From: Schistosoma mansoni
Lineage: Eukaryota > Platyhelminthes > Trematoda > Strigeidida > Schistosomatidae
DNA length: 64,000 bases
Assembly (NCBI RefSeq): GCF_000237925.1
Contig: NC_031500.1
Location: 13,913,753-13,977,752, forward strand
Direction of reading: 5' to 3'
The notes under the pieces are model-generated. The model worked only from the letters and a program-made list of their open reading frames with translations. It ran no database searches and had not been told where the DNA came from. The position numbers were made by a program, and so were the translations under genes. Shown piece after piece: positions 33,601 to 48,600 of this stretch (position 1 is its first letter; the number at the start of each line of letters is the position of its first letter).

Positions 33601-36600
33601 TAAATGGTTTAATGACGAAGCCACTGTTGTCCAGAATGACAATAACAGCTCCACCAATAAACCAAATTGTTTAGAAAATCAAACAACACCGAAATCATCC
33701 ACCTGATCTATATATCTTTTAAATCACTCTTCATTCTACTTTACTCATTATGATATGGGCAGAATACGAAAGCATTTAACTTTCAGTGAACCTTCATTCT
33801 AGACGAACGACTTCGAGTAGCGCCAGACAGAATATTTTACGCTTCTTACTACCCAATAAATAAATGAGTAAACAGACAGTCAAAATCGATAAGACTCGAA
33901 TGTATATGATATGGTGGTGATTCGATGTGGCTTATAAGTTTTTTTCCAAGTATTGTAATCAGTTTTCCCAACTGTTTTTAACACATTATGCTATTGTGTC
34001 TTGTTTTTTTCATCGAGCTACATTTCTCAATAATAGAATTACATCTAAAATATTTAATACTACAATTGATTTAAAACGTCCACATACATGACTGTAGGCT
34101 CAACTATGATGATAGTTAGTGACAATGATTGTCTGTCCAAATCAAAGTCCAGTACTTACAGATTTTCCATGATAGTCTAGTTTTATTTGACTCATGAATT
34201 CAATTATTAAATATTTAAGATGTTTATTCTGTGTTCTTCATCAGACTATATTAAGTATCAGACTTGACAGATACTTAAGAATAAAGCAGCAGTCTCGCAG
34301 TCTGACGGCAAAGTTGTTCAACCGATTGTATAAGGATGTGACGTCAGTAAAGATAATCAGCATCTGTAGCGATGTTACCGCTTCAAAGCGGGAGGGGGTT
34401 AGACAAGGTCAGCGACTTCCCCCATAACTTTTCGTCTCCCACGGTAACTGTTCTAAAGTACGGAGCTAACACATTGTGGTCATATCGCACATCCTTACCA
34501 GGTAGTCTACACCTATTTACATGGCTCAGTCCCATTGTTAATGACTTCATGAACTGATTACACATCTTGGTTTGGCCAACATCAGTTGTTTTCTAATCCA
34601 CTCCTACGCTAGACGACATCGCTTGTCGAGGTAAATGGTGGTTGGGCATTTGTAACACATGTTCCACGCAGCTCAGTTGAAGATTTGCTACATCATCAAC
34701 CCGATTTCCAAAATTGAATAACACCCTTTGCCTAACTTCGACATCGCTTACTTAGTGGTCCCCAAATACACGAGCGATATTTCAAAGACACCTATGGTCG
34801 AATACAAGTATTCCACAAATATCCTGTATTCTTAAAGGTAACGTTTCACAGTCATAAAATGGAATAGAGCGAAGTGCTGAGCAGTAAACTAGTTCTTTGG
34901 TTGGAGGACAGATGTCTCGCCTACGCCACGAGTGACCCAAGTTGAAAAAAGCCAATCGAAATTTCTGAATAAGTGCCGAGATTTCGTTAGAAACCAGTTC
35001 GTCAGGACCGAAGATAAGCGATATGATCAGTGCTCTCAACTAATTCACTCCCTGTTATTAATTCAGACACCGATACTTGTCAGTCCTGAAGCAACATTTT
35101 GCATTTGGAAAGAGAGAATTACATCCCAAACATATTTGCATTGTTGCTTAGAGGTCAGAAGACTCTGGATTTTGTCAGCATCTCCATCAAACAAAACTAT
35201 ACTATTTACGTATTCCAAGTCAACAAATCAATCTCTTGAAAAGTCAAACGAAGAGAGCGTAATCTCTTAAAGAATTTCCATGACAGAGTTAGATGAAAAT
35301 GACGAAATCGGATGGCCCTGACGAACATGGCATTGCCAAGTCACCTTGAGTTACATGAAAAGAAAACTTGGATCGATCTACATACGTGCTAAGTTCTACA
35401 CTACTTATAACTGACCATATTTTACTATTAGATATTAAAAAAAACCTTGATTTAATGACAAGTTGTAACAGTAATAGAACTTACTTATCAATGCAGATTT
35501 TTTCAACTTGAGGCACTAATACCTGTAATAAACGCATAATTGTTTGAAAAGGCATTTTTAATTTCCAACTATGAACCCATTCTGATGTTGGTTCCCAAGT
35601 TGATGAATTTATTTCATTTAATTTTTGTAGTTTGTCGTTATTGTCATTCATTGAATGAGATGAATTACTTTGTTTACATGTGATTGTTTCAATGGAATGA
35701 AAAGATTGTGTATCAGAAGTTAATAGTGAACTGTTTTGTGTTTCTTTCGTCTGATTTGTACTTGTCAGCTGATGAGAAAAAAAACGAAGAATGAACAGAA
35801 TATTACTATTAAAATGAAGAACTTATATTCTTAACAAAAATTAACTGATCGACAGAAATTCGATCAACACTCAACGGACTAGGTAAACATGACAATTATT
35901 CGCTAAACACTTGCGAATATTTCAGTTCAACTCAAGGTTAATCATAGTCCGTTTAAACAACTCATTAATAATGTTTTAAACTGTAAAACTGAATGATATG
36001 CATTCCGATCTCATAGAGGTTATCAGTTCTCTTAAGACTGCAAATACACTTCGATGACGGTTGCTACCTGTCATATCCTAGTGAAGAAGTAAGTACGGAT
36101 AACTCACGGGACCTATTATTGGACGATTATTCTATGTATATTCCTATTGTATAACTATTCAGTAACTAGATTATGTATATCTATATTCATCTTATTATAA
36201 GCTTCATTTTGACCTATTGATTATTATTATACGATTTACTGTTCCTAAATTATACTCAGTTTATTGATTATTGTCTCCCACGCTCACAGCCACATTTGGC
36301 TTGATTTTGTACAAATATTATTTTCTATTTTATGGTGTGATGTGGTCTGTCTGTCTGGTATATAAACCGAGTATGCTTGAAATAAATGATTCGCATAACA
36401 GAAGCTGCAATTGATGTTCTGAACTCAATTGGAAGGGCTAGGCGGATAAGGGACCAATAAGGATGCTAGGCTGCTCACACCGGTTGGACGTCATTGATTT
36501 GGCACAGTGGTAAGATTAGACAAGTCGTATTTCGATTGGTGAGTAAATCACGTGACAAAAAGCCGGACATAAAATCACAACAAATTGCCAGACGGCCTTT

Positions 36601-39600
36601 CATTTTTTAATTTATAACACCACCTGCTAAGGAAAACTTAGGTGTAGGGTTTCTTGTTTACTACCCTCAAAAAGTAAAGTTATTGATAGGCTGTGAATTT
36701 AACAATGTCAACAAATATAAATAGACAATTCGAAATGAAGTTTATTTTTACAGTTTACATATATTGACACTTCAAGATTATGCGTTAAATAGCAAATGAA
36801 ATGGATTGATATTTTAATAATTGACACCAGAGAGACTGATATAATGCGACGAGTGGTGTGAAATTACAACTTGTAAGAGTAACATATGAAGGATTACCAC
36901 TTATGTTTTTATTGTTTAATTAATAGACGCTTAAACTGTTGTATTTTTGTATTCTTCTATTCTCAAGATTTCGTTTGACCTATAAATCGGAGTCATACAT
37001 CTTATTGTTCCAAATTTATCATTAATTAAATATTTTCCCTTTGTTTTATATCATTTATGACTAAGCTATATAAACATTGTAATTTCTTAAGTATGTTGTT
37101 ATGTGGTCAGACATAGAAGGTATGAGTTTTAAGTCATGATTAAATTGAGTACAACATAGAACTGATCTGCTTTCTACCTTTGTTTCTAACCGGGTTAGAG
37201 GGTTCTTGAAGACCGATAAACGTTAACATCTTGATTACCATTCATTGGTCGGTATGTCAATCGGTACTTAAGAGGTTATCAGTCCTACAACCAATATACA
37301 TGGACTAACTGATAATCGGACTAAAGAGAGAGAGAGATTCAGACAACTAATTTTCATGATTGCTGCTCAATCACACGGGACCCAATAAAATCTACCAAAA
37401 AAACTGTTTTTTAAATAAGAGGCAGACAGAGAAAAACTGAATAACTTACAGAACTCTCTGATATTCCAGATCTATTTATTGGGTATTCTTGAACATTATG
37501 TATTGTTAAATCTCTATCAGATTCATCGTTATTATTAGTAGTAGTACTATCCACTGGAGTACGCTGACTAGGTGAAGAATGTGATATTAAATTATTCTCA
37601 ATTTCTGCATGATAATTTGAGAAACGTTCATCTAATTGAGTAGCATTGCCTAAACGTTTACCTGTCATTTTATGTAATGGAGGAACATCTGCTAGACTGG
37701 CTTGAATCGAATCACTAGGTTTACCAACCACCTTTAGTTCACTTAACTTGATTAAAAAATCGAAAAAAAGAAGAATATTTTCGAAGGGCAATATCACTGA
37801 AAAATAAAATTATGAAAGTTTAAAGAAATAAATGTTAGTTTACGAAAATGCTTTCTGTAGTTTAGTTTTTACTATTCGAATTGTACTTTGGTTTGAATCA
37901 TCTCTGGTCGTTCAAAAACGTACTAAAGCTTTGAGCAAAGAAGGAGTTAAATGATATTGCAACATTTTACGTAAAAAGTTTGCTGTCCGTCATTTAGCTT
38001 TTCGTAGATGTAAAACCCATTTCTGGACTGTTTTATTGTGAGACACAGCATTGTGAAGGTGATATATGATTTAGTCACCTATACAGAACATTGGAAGAAG
38101 AAGATAGTGACGACTACAATTGTAAACTTTAGAATTCTAAGGTGCTGAACTTTGTAAGATTTTAGTCATTACATGGTCAATTAATAACCTGCAACTGCTT
38201 CATAAGATGATGTGTCACGATCTTCTTTCGAATTACTTGAAGATCAAATTTTTTCACGCCCGTGGTTGGTCGCGTAACAGACCGCCAAGATGCTGAGAAT
38301 CCAAAATTAAGCTAAACATATAATGTTGAGCAAAGCGATAAATATTATTATGAATAATATTTAGACGGTAAAATTATATAATTGGATGAAAAAGTACTTA
38401 ATATCATACAGTAAATTACCATAAAAATAAACTTCAAAGAGAAAGGAAGCAATATAGTCTCGCGCGAAACCGGTACATTTTAGCATACAGTCATAATTAC
38501 TAATTTGAAGAGGTAAGAGTATTTCACTTTCACCAATCATTGAACCTGTCTTCCAGCAGAAATAGTTGTAGAGCTTAATGCATCTTTTAGGAGTTGAAAA
38601 GCCTCTTCTGTAGCTACCGTCGTGTGCAATTCCTTTGAGAGACCTTTCAACACAACTGTTAAGAGATATGTGCGCACATTAAAGTATAAAGTTTCTCAAA
38701 AGAACCCGGTATCCAATACTCTTTTATTATTATCACTTTGATAACGTAGCAAAGCCTTAGGAACTTAATACATGTCCATGACCATAAGAGAGGAATAATG
38801 CTAGTAATAAGATGCTGCATGCTAAGACATAAATCAAAATGCAGGTTGAGATGTCAACCAAGTGCCCATTGATCTAATTTACGCTGGTATTATGGAACTT
38901 ACGGCATGCAACCAATGAAAGAAGTGTACATTGCCTTACAAATTCGTAAACAAAGCATGGAGACGGGCACGCCGATGATACATCATAGTTGAAGTCTAGT
39001 GATCAATCTCGATAAATAAATTGCACGCCATGGTAATCGGTGGTCGGGCATGAGTAATACAAGACCCAACCATCTAAGTAGATAAAGATTCACAACCTCA
39101 TCAACTGACTTACTATCATTTCCTAATACCCTGTGTCTAACCTCACTATTACTCACCTGGTGATCCTAGGAGTTGCGAGCAATATTTCTAAGATATACTA
39201 GAAATACTAGTAACTTACGAGTATCTCCTACTTTAAAGTAGAAGAAGTAGAACATAACGTGGTGCTGCGCAGTATTCTCGTCCTTTGGTTGATGGACGGA
39301 CAGCTCGACTCCGCCATAGGTGACGTGAATTGGTATAAATCAAGCAAGCTTTTTGAATCCGTGTAGAGATTTCGTCAGACACCGACCCATTAGGGTTGAT
39401 CAAACTTCCAAGATAAGGGAAGTTATCGACGAGTCCGACTACTTCACTCCCTATCCTTAGTTCAGGTGTTGACGCAGGACAGACCTGAAGTAACAACATG
39501 CGTTTAGAGGAGGAGAAACGCATCCCAAACATCCTTGGTATTGCTGATCAGTGCTACTAAAAGACTCAGTATTTTATTAGCGTCTTCACCAAACAGGACT

Positions 39601-42600
39601 ATGTCATCTCTGTATTCCAAGTCAATAAATGGACCTCCTGGTAAGAGATCGATTTCTAGAATTTAACATAATCTTTCTCATCGTTGATTTCTAATCTAGG
39701 GGTCTTCCTAATGTGGTTTTCCCGCATCCAGTGAGGTGCAAGTGAATACGTGCTCCTATTAGAACATAATCAGAGTCTAAACATGTATTCCAGAACGAAC
39801 GACAGTCTTCTACCAATGACTGATGGAAATATGGTCTATTTCAGTCCATAGTTGGTTTGGTGCAGGCGGTCATCATGTTAGACCATGTCTCTTCTTATGC
39901 TTAAAATTAGTGCTTGTTAAAAATAAAAGATTGTCTGAGCACAGTTTCACCATTGCCTATTCGCTGAGTCGGAATACTAAAATGCTCACCTAAATGTCTT
40001 TCTGTTTGGTTTAAGCTACATAACTAGGCATTTAAGTTATCTGCTACGAGTACTATATCTGAGTTTTTAATTTTTTGAAAAAGTCATTTTTCAATTCATA
40101 TGGGCTGCAGTCAGTGGGAGCGTAGGCAGAAATGACGACAAGGTAATGACGACGTGTGTCCATATCCTTCTGAGTTCTTACCGAGCTGTTTAACCGAACA
40201 GCACATAGGCAACTGTTAACAGGGATCCATTCTAATAGTGCTTCTTCTGCCCTCATACTTCGTACTATTCCTACAGCGACCAGTCCACAAGGACTTGCCG
40301 TCGGGTCACCAGATAAACGGAGTGTGCATCTCGTCAGCTCCTAGTTTTGGCTAGGTGATGTCAAGTGAACGACCACACTAGGATCTTGTATGCGTGTTTC
40401 GGAGACACAACATACATCAATGGTACGAGATTTTAGGGTCCTAGTCAAGGAGGCATGTTGACCGATTGGACATAGGGTAAGTACGTTGAAAGATCCAATG
40501 TGTAGTTCGGAGTGAGGTTTCAGTAGACCTGGGACAGTGTTTCGCGCACAAGAATCGTTGGCTATGGTGACACTTGAGAAGGAAGTCAAAAGAGGAAGTT
40601 TACAGATGATAGTCGAGGTAGGAAGAATAATAGTACATAAACGAAACAAAACAAACCCGAGAAGATACTTGATCCATGGACTCGACAAGACTTGAATTGT
40701 CAACATTACTACTATCAACATTATCATTATCGTTATTATGATAAACGGATGATTCACCGGATAAACAAGTGGAAGTGGACGACGATTTTGATATTTCCGA
40801 TATTGGTAAAGGTTTACAAACAGAAGTATCAACAGATTTTTTAATCCCACCACTGTTGCTAGATGCTCGAGATGAAGTACTAGTAGGAACAGTAGTAGTA
40901 GATTCCATTGTAATATGACCACTGCATTGAAATTTCATTTGTTTATTAATTATACTATTAATAGTAGGTTGATCAGTGGGTAAATTAGCTAGCCGATAGA
41001 ATATTTGACGTTTCCTAATTATAGTATATACTAAATTGCTATTACCTGGAAAGAGAGAGAGAAGGAAAAATAAGAAATAAAGCGAAATATAAACAAGGTT
41101 AATGCGATAAAATAACCACAAAGCAAGAACCTATTTGATATGGATAGAAGAAAAGTACTAGATTGGTTAGAAGAAAGTTAACGTTTGTGAAATTTTCCTT
41201 ACAAAGGAAATAATTGCTGGCACAATGAAATCCAGACCTGAATGTACATATAAGTGTAGATGATAAGTATTTCGAAAATATGAAGCTAAGGTTCTACAAA
41301 TTTAATAGCTGACAATAACTGAAACATTGAATTAATTAGATTATCAACTCCTCTACCGAGTGTACATATTTATGTAATTAGCATTAAGCTACACTCTACC
41401 TGTAGTGCAGTGATTCTAACCGGTTACCTCAAAATGCCCTGGTACGGCCGAGGGTGGGGAGAGACAGCTCTCCATCTAAAAATGCTCTCACATGGCCACG
41501 TGTATAAAACCACTGCCAGGGAAGTCCTACTCACTGCCTTCTCGCATCAGAGGTGGTGTTTACGAAATTGAGAGGACGAAAAGCCAATGTCCGGTGCCTT
41601 AGACGGGTCGGTGGACACAGAAAGTCCACCTAGGGGAGTTGGAAAACTCTGATTCAAAACCAATGGTGCACATGGGCTCCAGCACCCTGAGGGAGCAAAT
41701 GGTGTATGAACCAATCGTTGGTCACCGGCTACCATGGGACTGCTTCTCCTCACGATGCTCCACTGCCTTGTGGATCAGATCTTTCGGTCAAAGGCTCCGG
41801 GTGTGGGCCTCTAAAAAAACCACCTGCTTCAGTTTGGGCACCTGGGCAGTATCACAGCCCTCACACAAATCGAATGAGATTTGTATGGCGCATATGTATC
41901 TGGTGCTTCCTTGTACCAGTACTTATGTGTTAAATAAATAAACAAAAAATAAATTCAGTTTAGGCACCTGGGCAGTATCACAGCCCTCACACAAATCAAT
42001 GAGAACTGCTACTGGCCTCATTGTTATTGTGTGGCGCATATGTATTTAGTGCCCCCTAGTATAAATGTTTAATGTGTTTATGTGTTCAAATAAATAAACC
42101 GGTTGCCCAAAACAAAGAGGGTGGAGTGGAGTTGCAACCTGATATTTAGTGGCTCAAAGCCAAATGTCTTAACCACTGAGTCAATGTTTTAAAAAACTCA
42201 TAATTATAAATAAATCTTAAGAGAGGGTAATTTTCGAGAGAACTAGATATCATTCACGATATTTACAACACGAATAGCACAACTTAATCTTGTGTGACTA
42301 ACGTACAGAGGTACAGAAGAATTTACACAAAAACAAATACCATATACTGAAAAAAGCGGCTTAGTGATATAAGGATTCAGCTTACAGGCACCGCTAGGTT
42401 GCAGATTCGAACAATTGTTCCACCCAGTTTGGTATGGACAGCTAAATGGTATCACCAGCTCTCACATTTAAAATTACATCTCCAAGAAAAGTATATAAAC
42501 ATGTACTTGGTTAGGGCTAGCTAAAAGTCCTGAATATTGCATTATCTGGTCAGGCTAAAAGTAGGAAAAGCTGATCACTATTTTTAACCAAAGAATGCGA

Positions 42601-45600
42601 GCGAGCGAATCGACAACCTAAAAGATCCGTACGTAAATTCGTTACAAACTCAAACATTTCCCTATTGTATTTTCATTGTTCAGCTTTGTTGCAAAATGTA
42701 TTTGCTCGCTTATAATTTTTGTTCTGATTTGGAGAGGAGTCATGTGAAGATGTCATGGTCAGGGAATACAAGACAGGAGAAGAACAAAATAGTGAGGTTT
42801 TTTAAAAGGTAATGAAACCTAACTGATTAAGCAGATAAATTGTTAGTAATATCTCTTAACAGATAAGAGAGTATTTTGTATTTATGGTTATTAGCAGGAC
42901 AGATTGGATCAAAACATATTTTATGAAAGACTAAGTCTGAGAGATAATAATACTGCCAAAATTGACGTGGCGGGGGGTTCAAACCCGCAAATTGCTAGTT
43001 GAAAGTCAGATGCTTTAACCACTAGACTGTCGCTCTATAAAACTAACGATAAACTGGAGGTTGAAAAGGATAAATAAAGAAAATGAGAATAGACAATTCA
43101 AACACGCTTACCATCAAATTGATATTGAATAATATTATTGAATACTTCTAATAACAGAAATACCAACTGATGATTTGACGGATTACTGTACAAAAACCAT
43201 GGTTGACTGAATGCATCCAATAAATGCAATATTTTGTTTGATGATACCATTGATAAACTTTTCAAGTAAGGTGAAACTAGTTGGGAGAAAAAGATTTTTG
43301 GGAGAAAATAAACATACAAGAGAAGCAGGATACATTAACTACTTCAATAAGAGTTGTGAATAAACGGTAGATAAAACAATAGTGAGATTTGTAATAAAAA
43401 GATTATGGTAACTTCATTTGTCTTGGTTGCTTTAGTCTTTCTGTTGATGTTATGGACTGCAGTGGATCAGTTTTTTGGCAATCAACCAGTAAAAAAGGTT
43501 AAATTTACCTAGTTGCACAAACCAACAACTGCCTGGACTTTGTTGCTAAGTGGATAATGAGGTGGGATTTAGAAGTGAAAGGTACTGGGTTTGAGTTTTT
43601 ATGTGAACTTCAAAACTGGGACCCAGGTATATCCAGCTGACAAGTCCCAAGTACAGCAGAACGCGAGACTTGAATTTCATTACTAGTCACTATCCTACTC
43701 CGTTTAAATGCTTGAGAATGTGATAAATTTCGCTTGTACGGACTAGGTTCAGAATCGTACGATGGTAGTGACCAGTGACTGGAGGTGCTGAACGATATGG
43801 CTTAGAAGTGGTTGGAACGGCGAAGATGCATTCACTTTTCTCTTAGATCTTGAGTTTCCAAATAATCTCTAACTTTTATTCAGCAAATTCACGTTCTCTT
43901 CTCGAATCATATCGTTTATATGTAGTGTTTTCTACGACCACTGATCGTGTTGCTACTACCAATGCAAAACATTTTTCTTGACGATTTTATCACGTTGTGC
44001 TAATATCGTGCATCAACTTGAACCGATACATTTGTTTCAGGTTCATACGTTGCTTACAGTTGTCTGGCTTACTTTAGTAACTTACTTATGCATACAAATT
44101 GTGGCGCATATATATCTGGTGCCCCCTTGTACCAATATTTATGTGTTTAAATAAATAAATGCATACAAAGGATCATCTTTAGCTACTGCTATTAAATGGA
44201 AACGGGTCAAGTTTTCACAGCCTTTAGCCAATCAGAATACAGGATATATATATATATATATATATGATTGTTAAGCAATAAAAAAATGGCTGTTTTGTTC
44301 GTCTCTCTTGAAGTCGAAGAACGTTCGGTAAAAAACCAGCCCACATGAAACAGATACAGATATCCTACTTGATGAATTCTTATGAGATTTTACAGTTTCA
44401 CATCCAAGTTATTCAACAATGACTAAGTATAAAACAAATCATATCATTCAAGATCATGGCATATAAGTACAGGATATTACTCCAGAATATCCTTCCTTGA
44501 GAGCTTTTTAACGGTCATGAATAGATTTTATATAACTCAACTATTTCAACAGCTCTCCACGTGTAAGCAAGAGATAATGGTAGTTATGTCAAAACTTAGG
44601 CGTAGATTTCTCTGCAGTGAACGAAGCATCCGCCAAACCCGCTTTGAAGTAGATAGTTGAGTTCCGATTATTCAGTGTAATATAAGTAACATGGTTTATC
44701 TAAGTTTCCAGTTGGGGAAGGGGAAAATCATTGCTTACAATTGATTTCTATCATCAACTCACTATAACAAAATATCGACTTGTGCCGTATTGTTTTGGAT
44801 TGTCTTACCACTGCTTCACATCTACAATTTCAAATCAGCGTCGCCCTTGACAGTATATCGTATTAAAATTAGCTTATTACGTCCTCCTCACTAATAGTAT
44901 TCATGATGGTGTCACTAGTCTGTATTTTTTCAATGATATATACCCTGTAACCTCGAAGCACACACGGTATAAATGTGATCTTCTTAGTTTTGAAAAATAA
45001 AAATGTGGAATGGTAAGGCAAATGTAACATAAGAAATTTTCGACTGAACAACAGACCCGATACATACAGACAAAACTAACATTTAAACAATTATGTCTAT
45101 TCTATAAACTATAAATACAATGGTATGACAATAACATAAGATCTAATTAAACAGTTAAAAAATGTATATGATGGCTTACCATTAGCTATGATTGTTAGTA
45201 AACAATCGAATAAAGGATTTAGACGATTATGTCCGCTTGTAATTAATCTATGAGAGACCTAGAATAATAACAATTATAATAGTAACCAATCATGAATTTT
45301 ATAAGGTTTGAAGAAAATTAATTGCCATGTGGCAAAAAACTGAACCAGTAGGAGAACAAAATAAAGGATGACAGGATATTATATGATGATGATTATAATT
45401 TACAAGTAACATAGATACCTGAATTGTAGTAAAAAATGATTGTTAGTGGGTAGACGATGATTAGTATATGTATTTTTTTTAACTCTGACAATACTGATCT
45501 GTTCATTAGTACAAGCTTCCAGATTCTATAAACATTATTGATCAGTAGGTGAATATAACTGAACTCTGTCGTGAATGAATAAAAAGATTTCATGAGGACT

Positions 45601-48600
45601 AAAGTCCAACTTACATGATGCTTTGGATTGCATGTATATATAGTATTGAAGAACCAAGAAAAACTGGCAACATTTGAATACTTTGTCTTAATATGGAACT
45701 GTATAGCTGCGTGTACCCATGGTCATGTAGAAGATCAAAAATTGAGACCTTTATACTTTGCGGCAAGGGTGTGGGTTACTTATAAACCACTGAGTTGCCA
45801 TTTAATGATTTAGATTTTTATTTTTGATCGATTCACGACATTGAGTGATCATTATTTACTGTCATCGCTGGTGGTTGACTTGACACAGGTGAACTCTACT
45901 GGTTACTATATATTACTAACACGACCAAAGGAAACCCTAGGCTCATCTTCTGAAGAAGTTGTAAGTCCACACTCAGAAAATGGTTCATACAAGAATGGAA
46001 TAGATATCCAATGTTTCCTGGTTGATAAATGGTGATCTAGCTAGAGTCAGTCCATAAAGTAAGTAAATAATTAATCACGTTTATACATACAAAGGTCACT
46101 GTCAAAGATCTGCTTATTTATAGAAGATGAACACTACAATCTAATTACCGAGATACCAGTAAGTAGATGGTTGTTAGACAGGGCATCGGTCTCGTGACTT
46201 CCGAAGAATCTCGGCTTTCACTATGAGGCGTCATAGTTGTTCCTTCAACTCCCAGGGCAGAGTTTGAATGGTTTAATTTGCTTGGTGTTTTTTAGCAAGA
46301 TTTTTTTCTACGAGATGGGGTTACCGACCCCATGTTCAACACTCCTCCTTTACCTGAGCTTGGGACCGGCAGTAACTCTAGAAGAGCTGCAGGCGGAGTA
46401 AGTTAATTAATTAATGTGTGAGAACCCATGATTAAATGAATGAATTCAAGTATTATATTAAATGAATAATACTCAAAGAAAGAAGTAATAATTAAGTTTA
46501 CAAAATAAAATTGGTGACAAGAAATTCGATGAATAGGGAATTTGCTTTCAATATCATACTATAAATGGTTTGAATAATTTTTCTGGTCAGCGCTGGAAGT
46601 GGATAGGATACACTTTGAGGAAATCACCCAACTGCGTCACAAGCCCTCACATGGAATTCTGAAGGCCAAAGAACACATTACGCCGAGAAATGGAGACAGA
46701 CATGAGAATGAACAACAATTGGATAGAACTAGAAAGGAAGGCCCAGGACAGAGTGGGTTGGAGAATGCTGGTCGGCGGCCTATGCTCCATCGGGAGTAAC
46801 AGGCGTAAGTAAGTAATCATACTATAACGTTACTAGTAACTGAATTGAAAAATGTTCATTAATTTTTAAACAAACAAATGATTATAATAATAATAATAAT
46901 TCATTACATACTATGATTAATAAATCAGCATGCGTTCCTGTAAATACTGGTACATCTAACAAGGAACGATGACGATAAGGTTTATTTAAACGTACACCAA
47001 AATTTCTTTCACCGCTAAGTAATAATAAGATGAATACACCGACATGTATTAATCCTATACGAGCTGAGAGAAAAAAGAAATCAATAATATTATAATGAGA
47101 AGACAAATTGAATAATCATTACAAGATGTGAGGGTGTCTAAAAGCGGTGCATATCAATGTTAGTAGAAATCGAATTCATTAGAAACAAAATGCATGGATA
47201 TAAACAGAGTTTTATAATATGAAATTTCTGAAATAATGTAATAACAAACCAATTGTAATGTGATGTAAACAATAACACTACGTAAAAATTTTGTTACTAA
47301 ATAACTAGGCTACGTTGATGTTTGACGTCGAATTGCTATTGAGTTAGTTCAGAAGAGTAGAAAATGTAAAAATGACTCCCTAAAAGAAATGTGACAGGTG
47401 TTAAGTAGAATCATTTACTGATCCTAATGTACAATAGTGAAACAAAATAGTAGTGTATGGAAAAATCAATGGTCAGATTAAATAACCTATAAACATTAGG
47501 TATCCGACTCTAACTTCACTCCCAACCTACTTATTTTCAAAAGATGAGTATTATTATAAGTCGTCATACATAGAAAGCTCCATGGAACCGAGTATATTTG
47601 TTAGTGTTGGTAATTAGTCGTCACTAAATTAAGCAGTATAGAGAAATCTAGTGTTGCTGAAATACCTGTTATGAATAAAGATAGTAATCGATATCACATG
47701 CTAAATTCACTAACCATAATTCTATAATTTTTTATCACGAGTCAACTATCCCGTCTATATAGCCTAGTGTCTTAAAATTAACCAATTATATGTTCGGACC
47801 TGAACAGTTAATTTTGAGCCAACGCAAGCCACACTCCTACAGTTCCGCTGTTCAAAAACTTTCCTCTATCCATTGTCTTGTGTCCGAAGAGAAGTCAACA
47901 ACTAGCTTCAAATATTGTGTACATTTCAACAATTCAGACTAAACAACAACTATCTCAAACATCCCTTAGCTTATATACACGAATTATTAGACCGCACAGT
48001 ACACCGAATAAGAAATCATACTATAGGCACAATCTTACCATAAGTGGTAGACGACAGAACAAACAGTACATAATTAACTAGCAATAACTACAGGACAGTT
48101 TAAGATATAACGACAGTTAATAGGTTGACTTAAAAGCTTACAATGAAGAGAACATAGAAATACAATAATATAGTTATCTACTAACGATATGACAAGAATG
48201 TAAATAATAATAATAAGAAGAATGGTTTGAAAAGTTCCATCCATAATTCTGTCATAACAGTACCCATGATATTAGAAAGCCAATAACAAATTTCAACTAA
48301 TGGATCCGAACGGCACATTTAAAGAGTACAGATTCATATACTCGGCTTTGTCACATTTTTGTGTGACGTCAGATGATAATAGCCAGTTGTCTGATTTGAT
48401 GTAAATAGAATAGGTTTCCAAAACGTGATTTATTGGCTGAAAATTGAGTGCTTTAACCACTAAGCCATCACTCCAATGGTACTACTAAACTTACCTTCCA
48501 AGGAATTCTTTTTATTTAACTTGTGTTATTTACGTTCTTTAACTTGAATCGATAACTAAAATATCTACACCCCAAAACTAAAAATTCCCAACTCTGACTT

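Noticed and set aside
40341-40922. A 193-codon minus-strand reading across HID1 exon 12 and the SR2 fragment
   Set aside because: It reads the exon in the wrong frame and runs through the donor into SR2 endonuclease sequence, so it is an accidental fusion.
42965-43036. A tRNA gene on the minus strand
   Set aside because: Boxes A and B are present but the acceptor ends do not pair convincingly and related degenerate copies lie nearby; kept as a SINE head.
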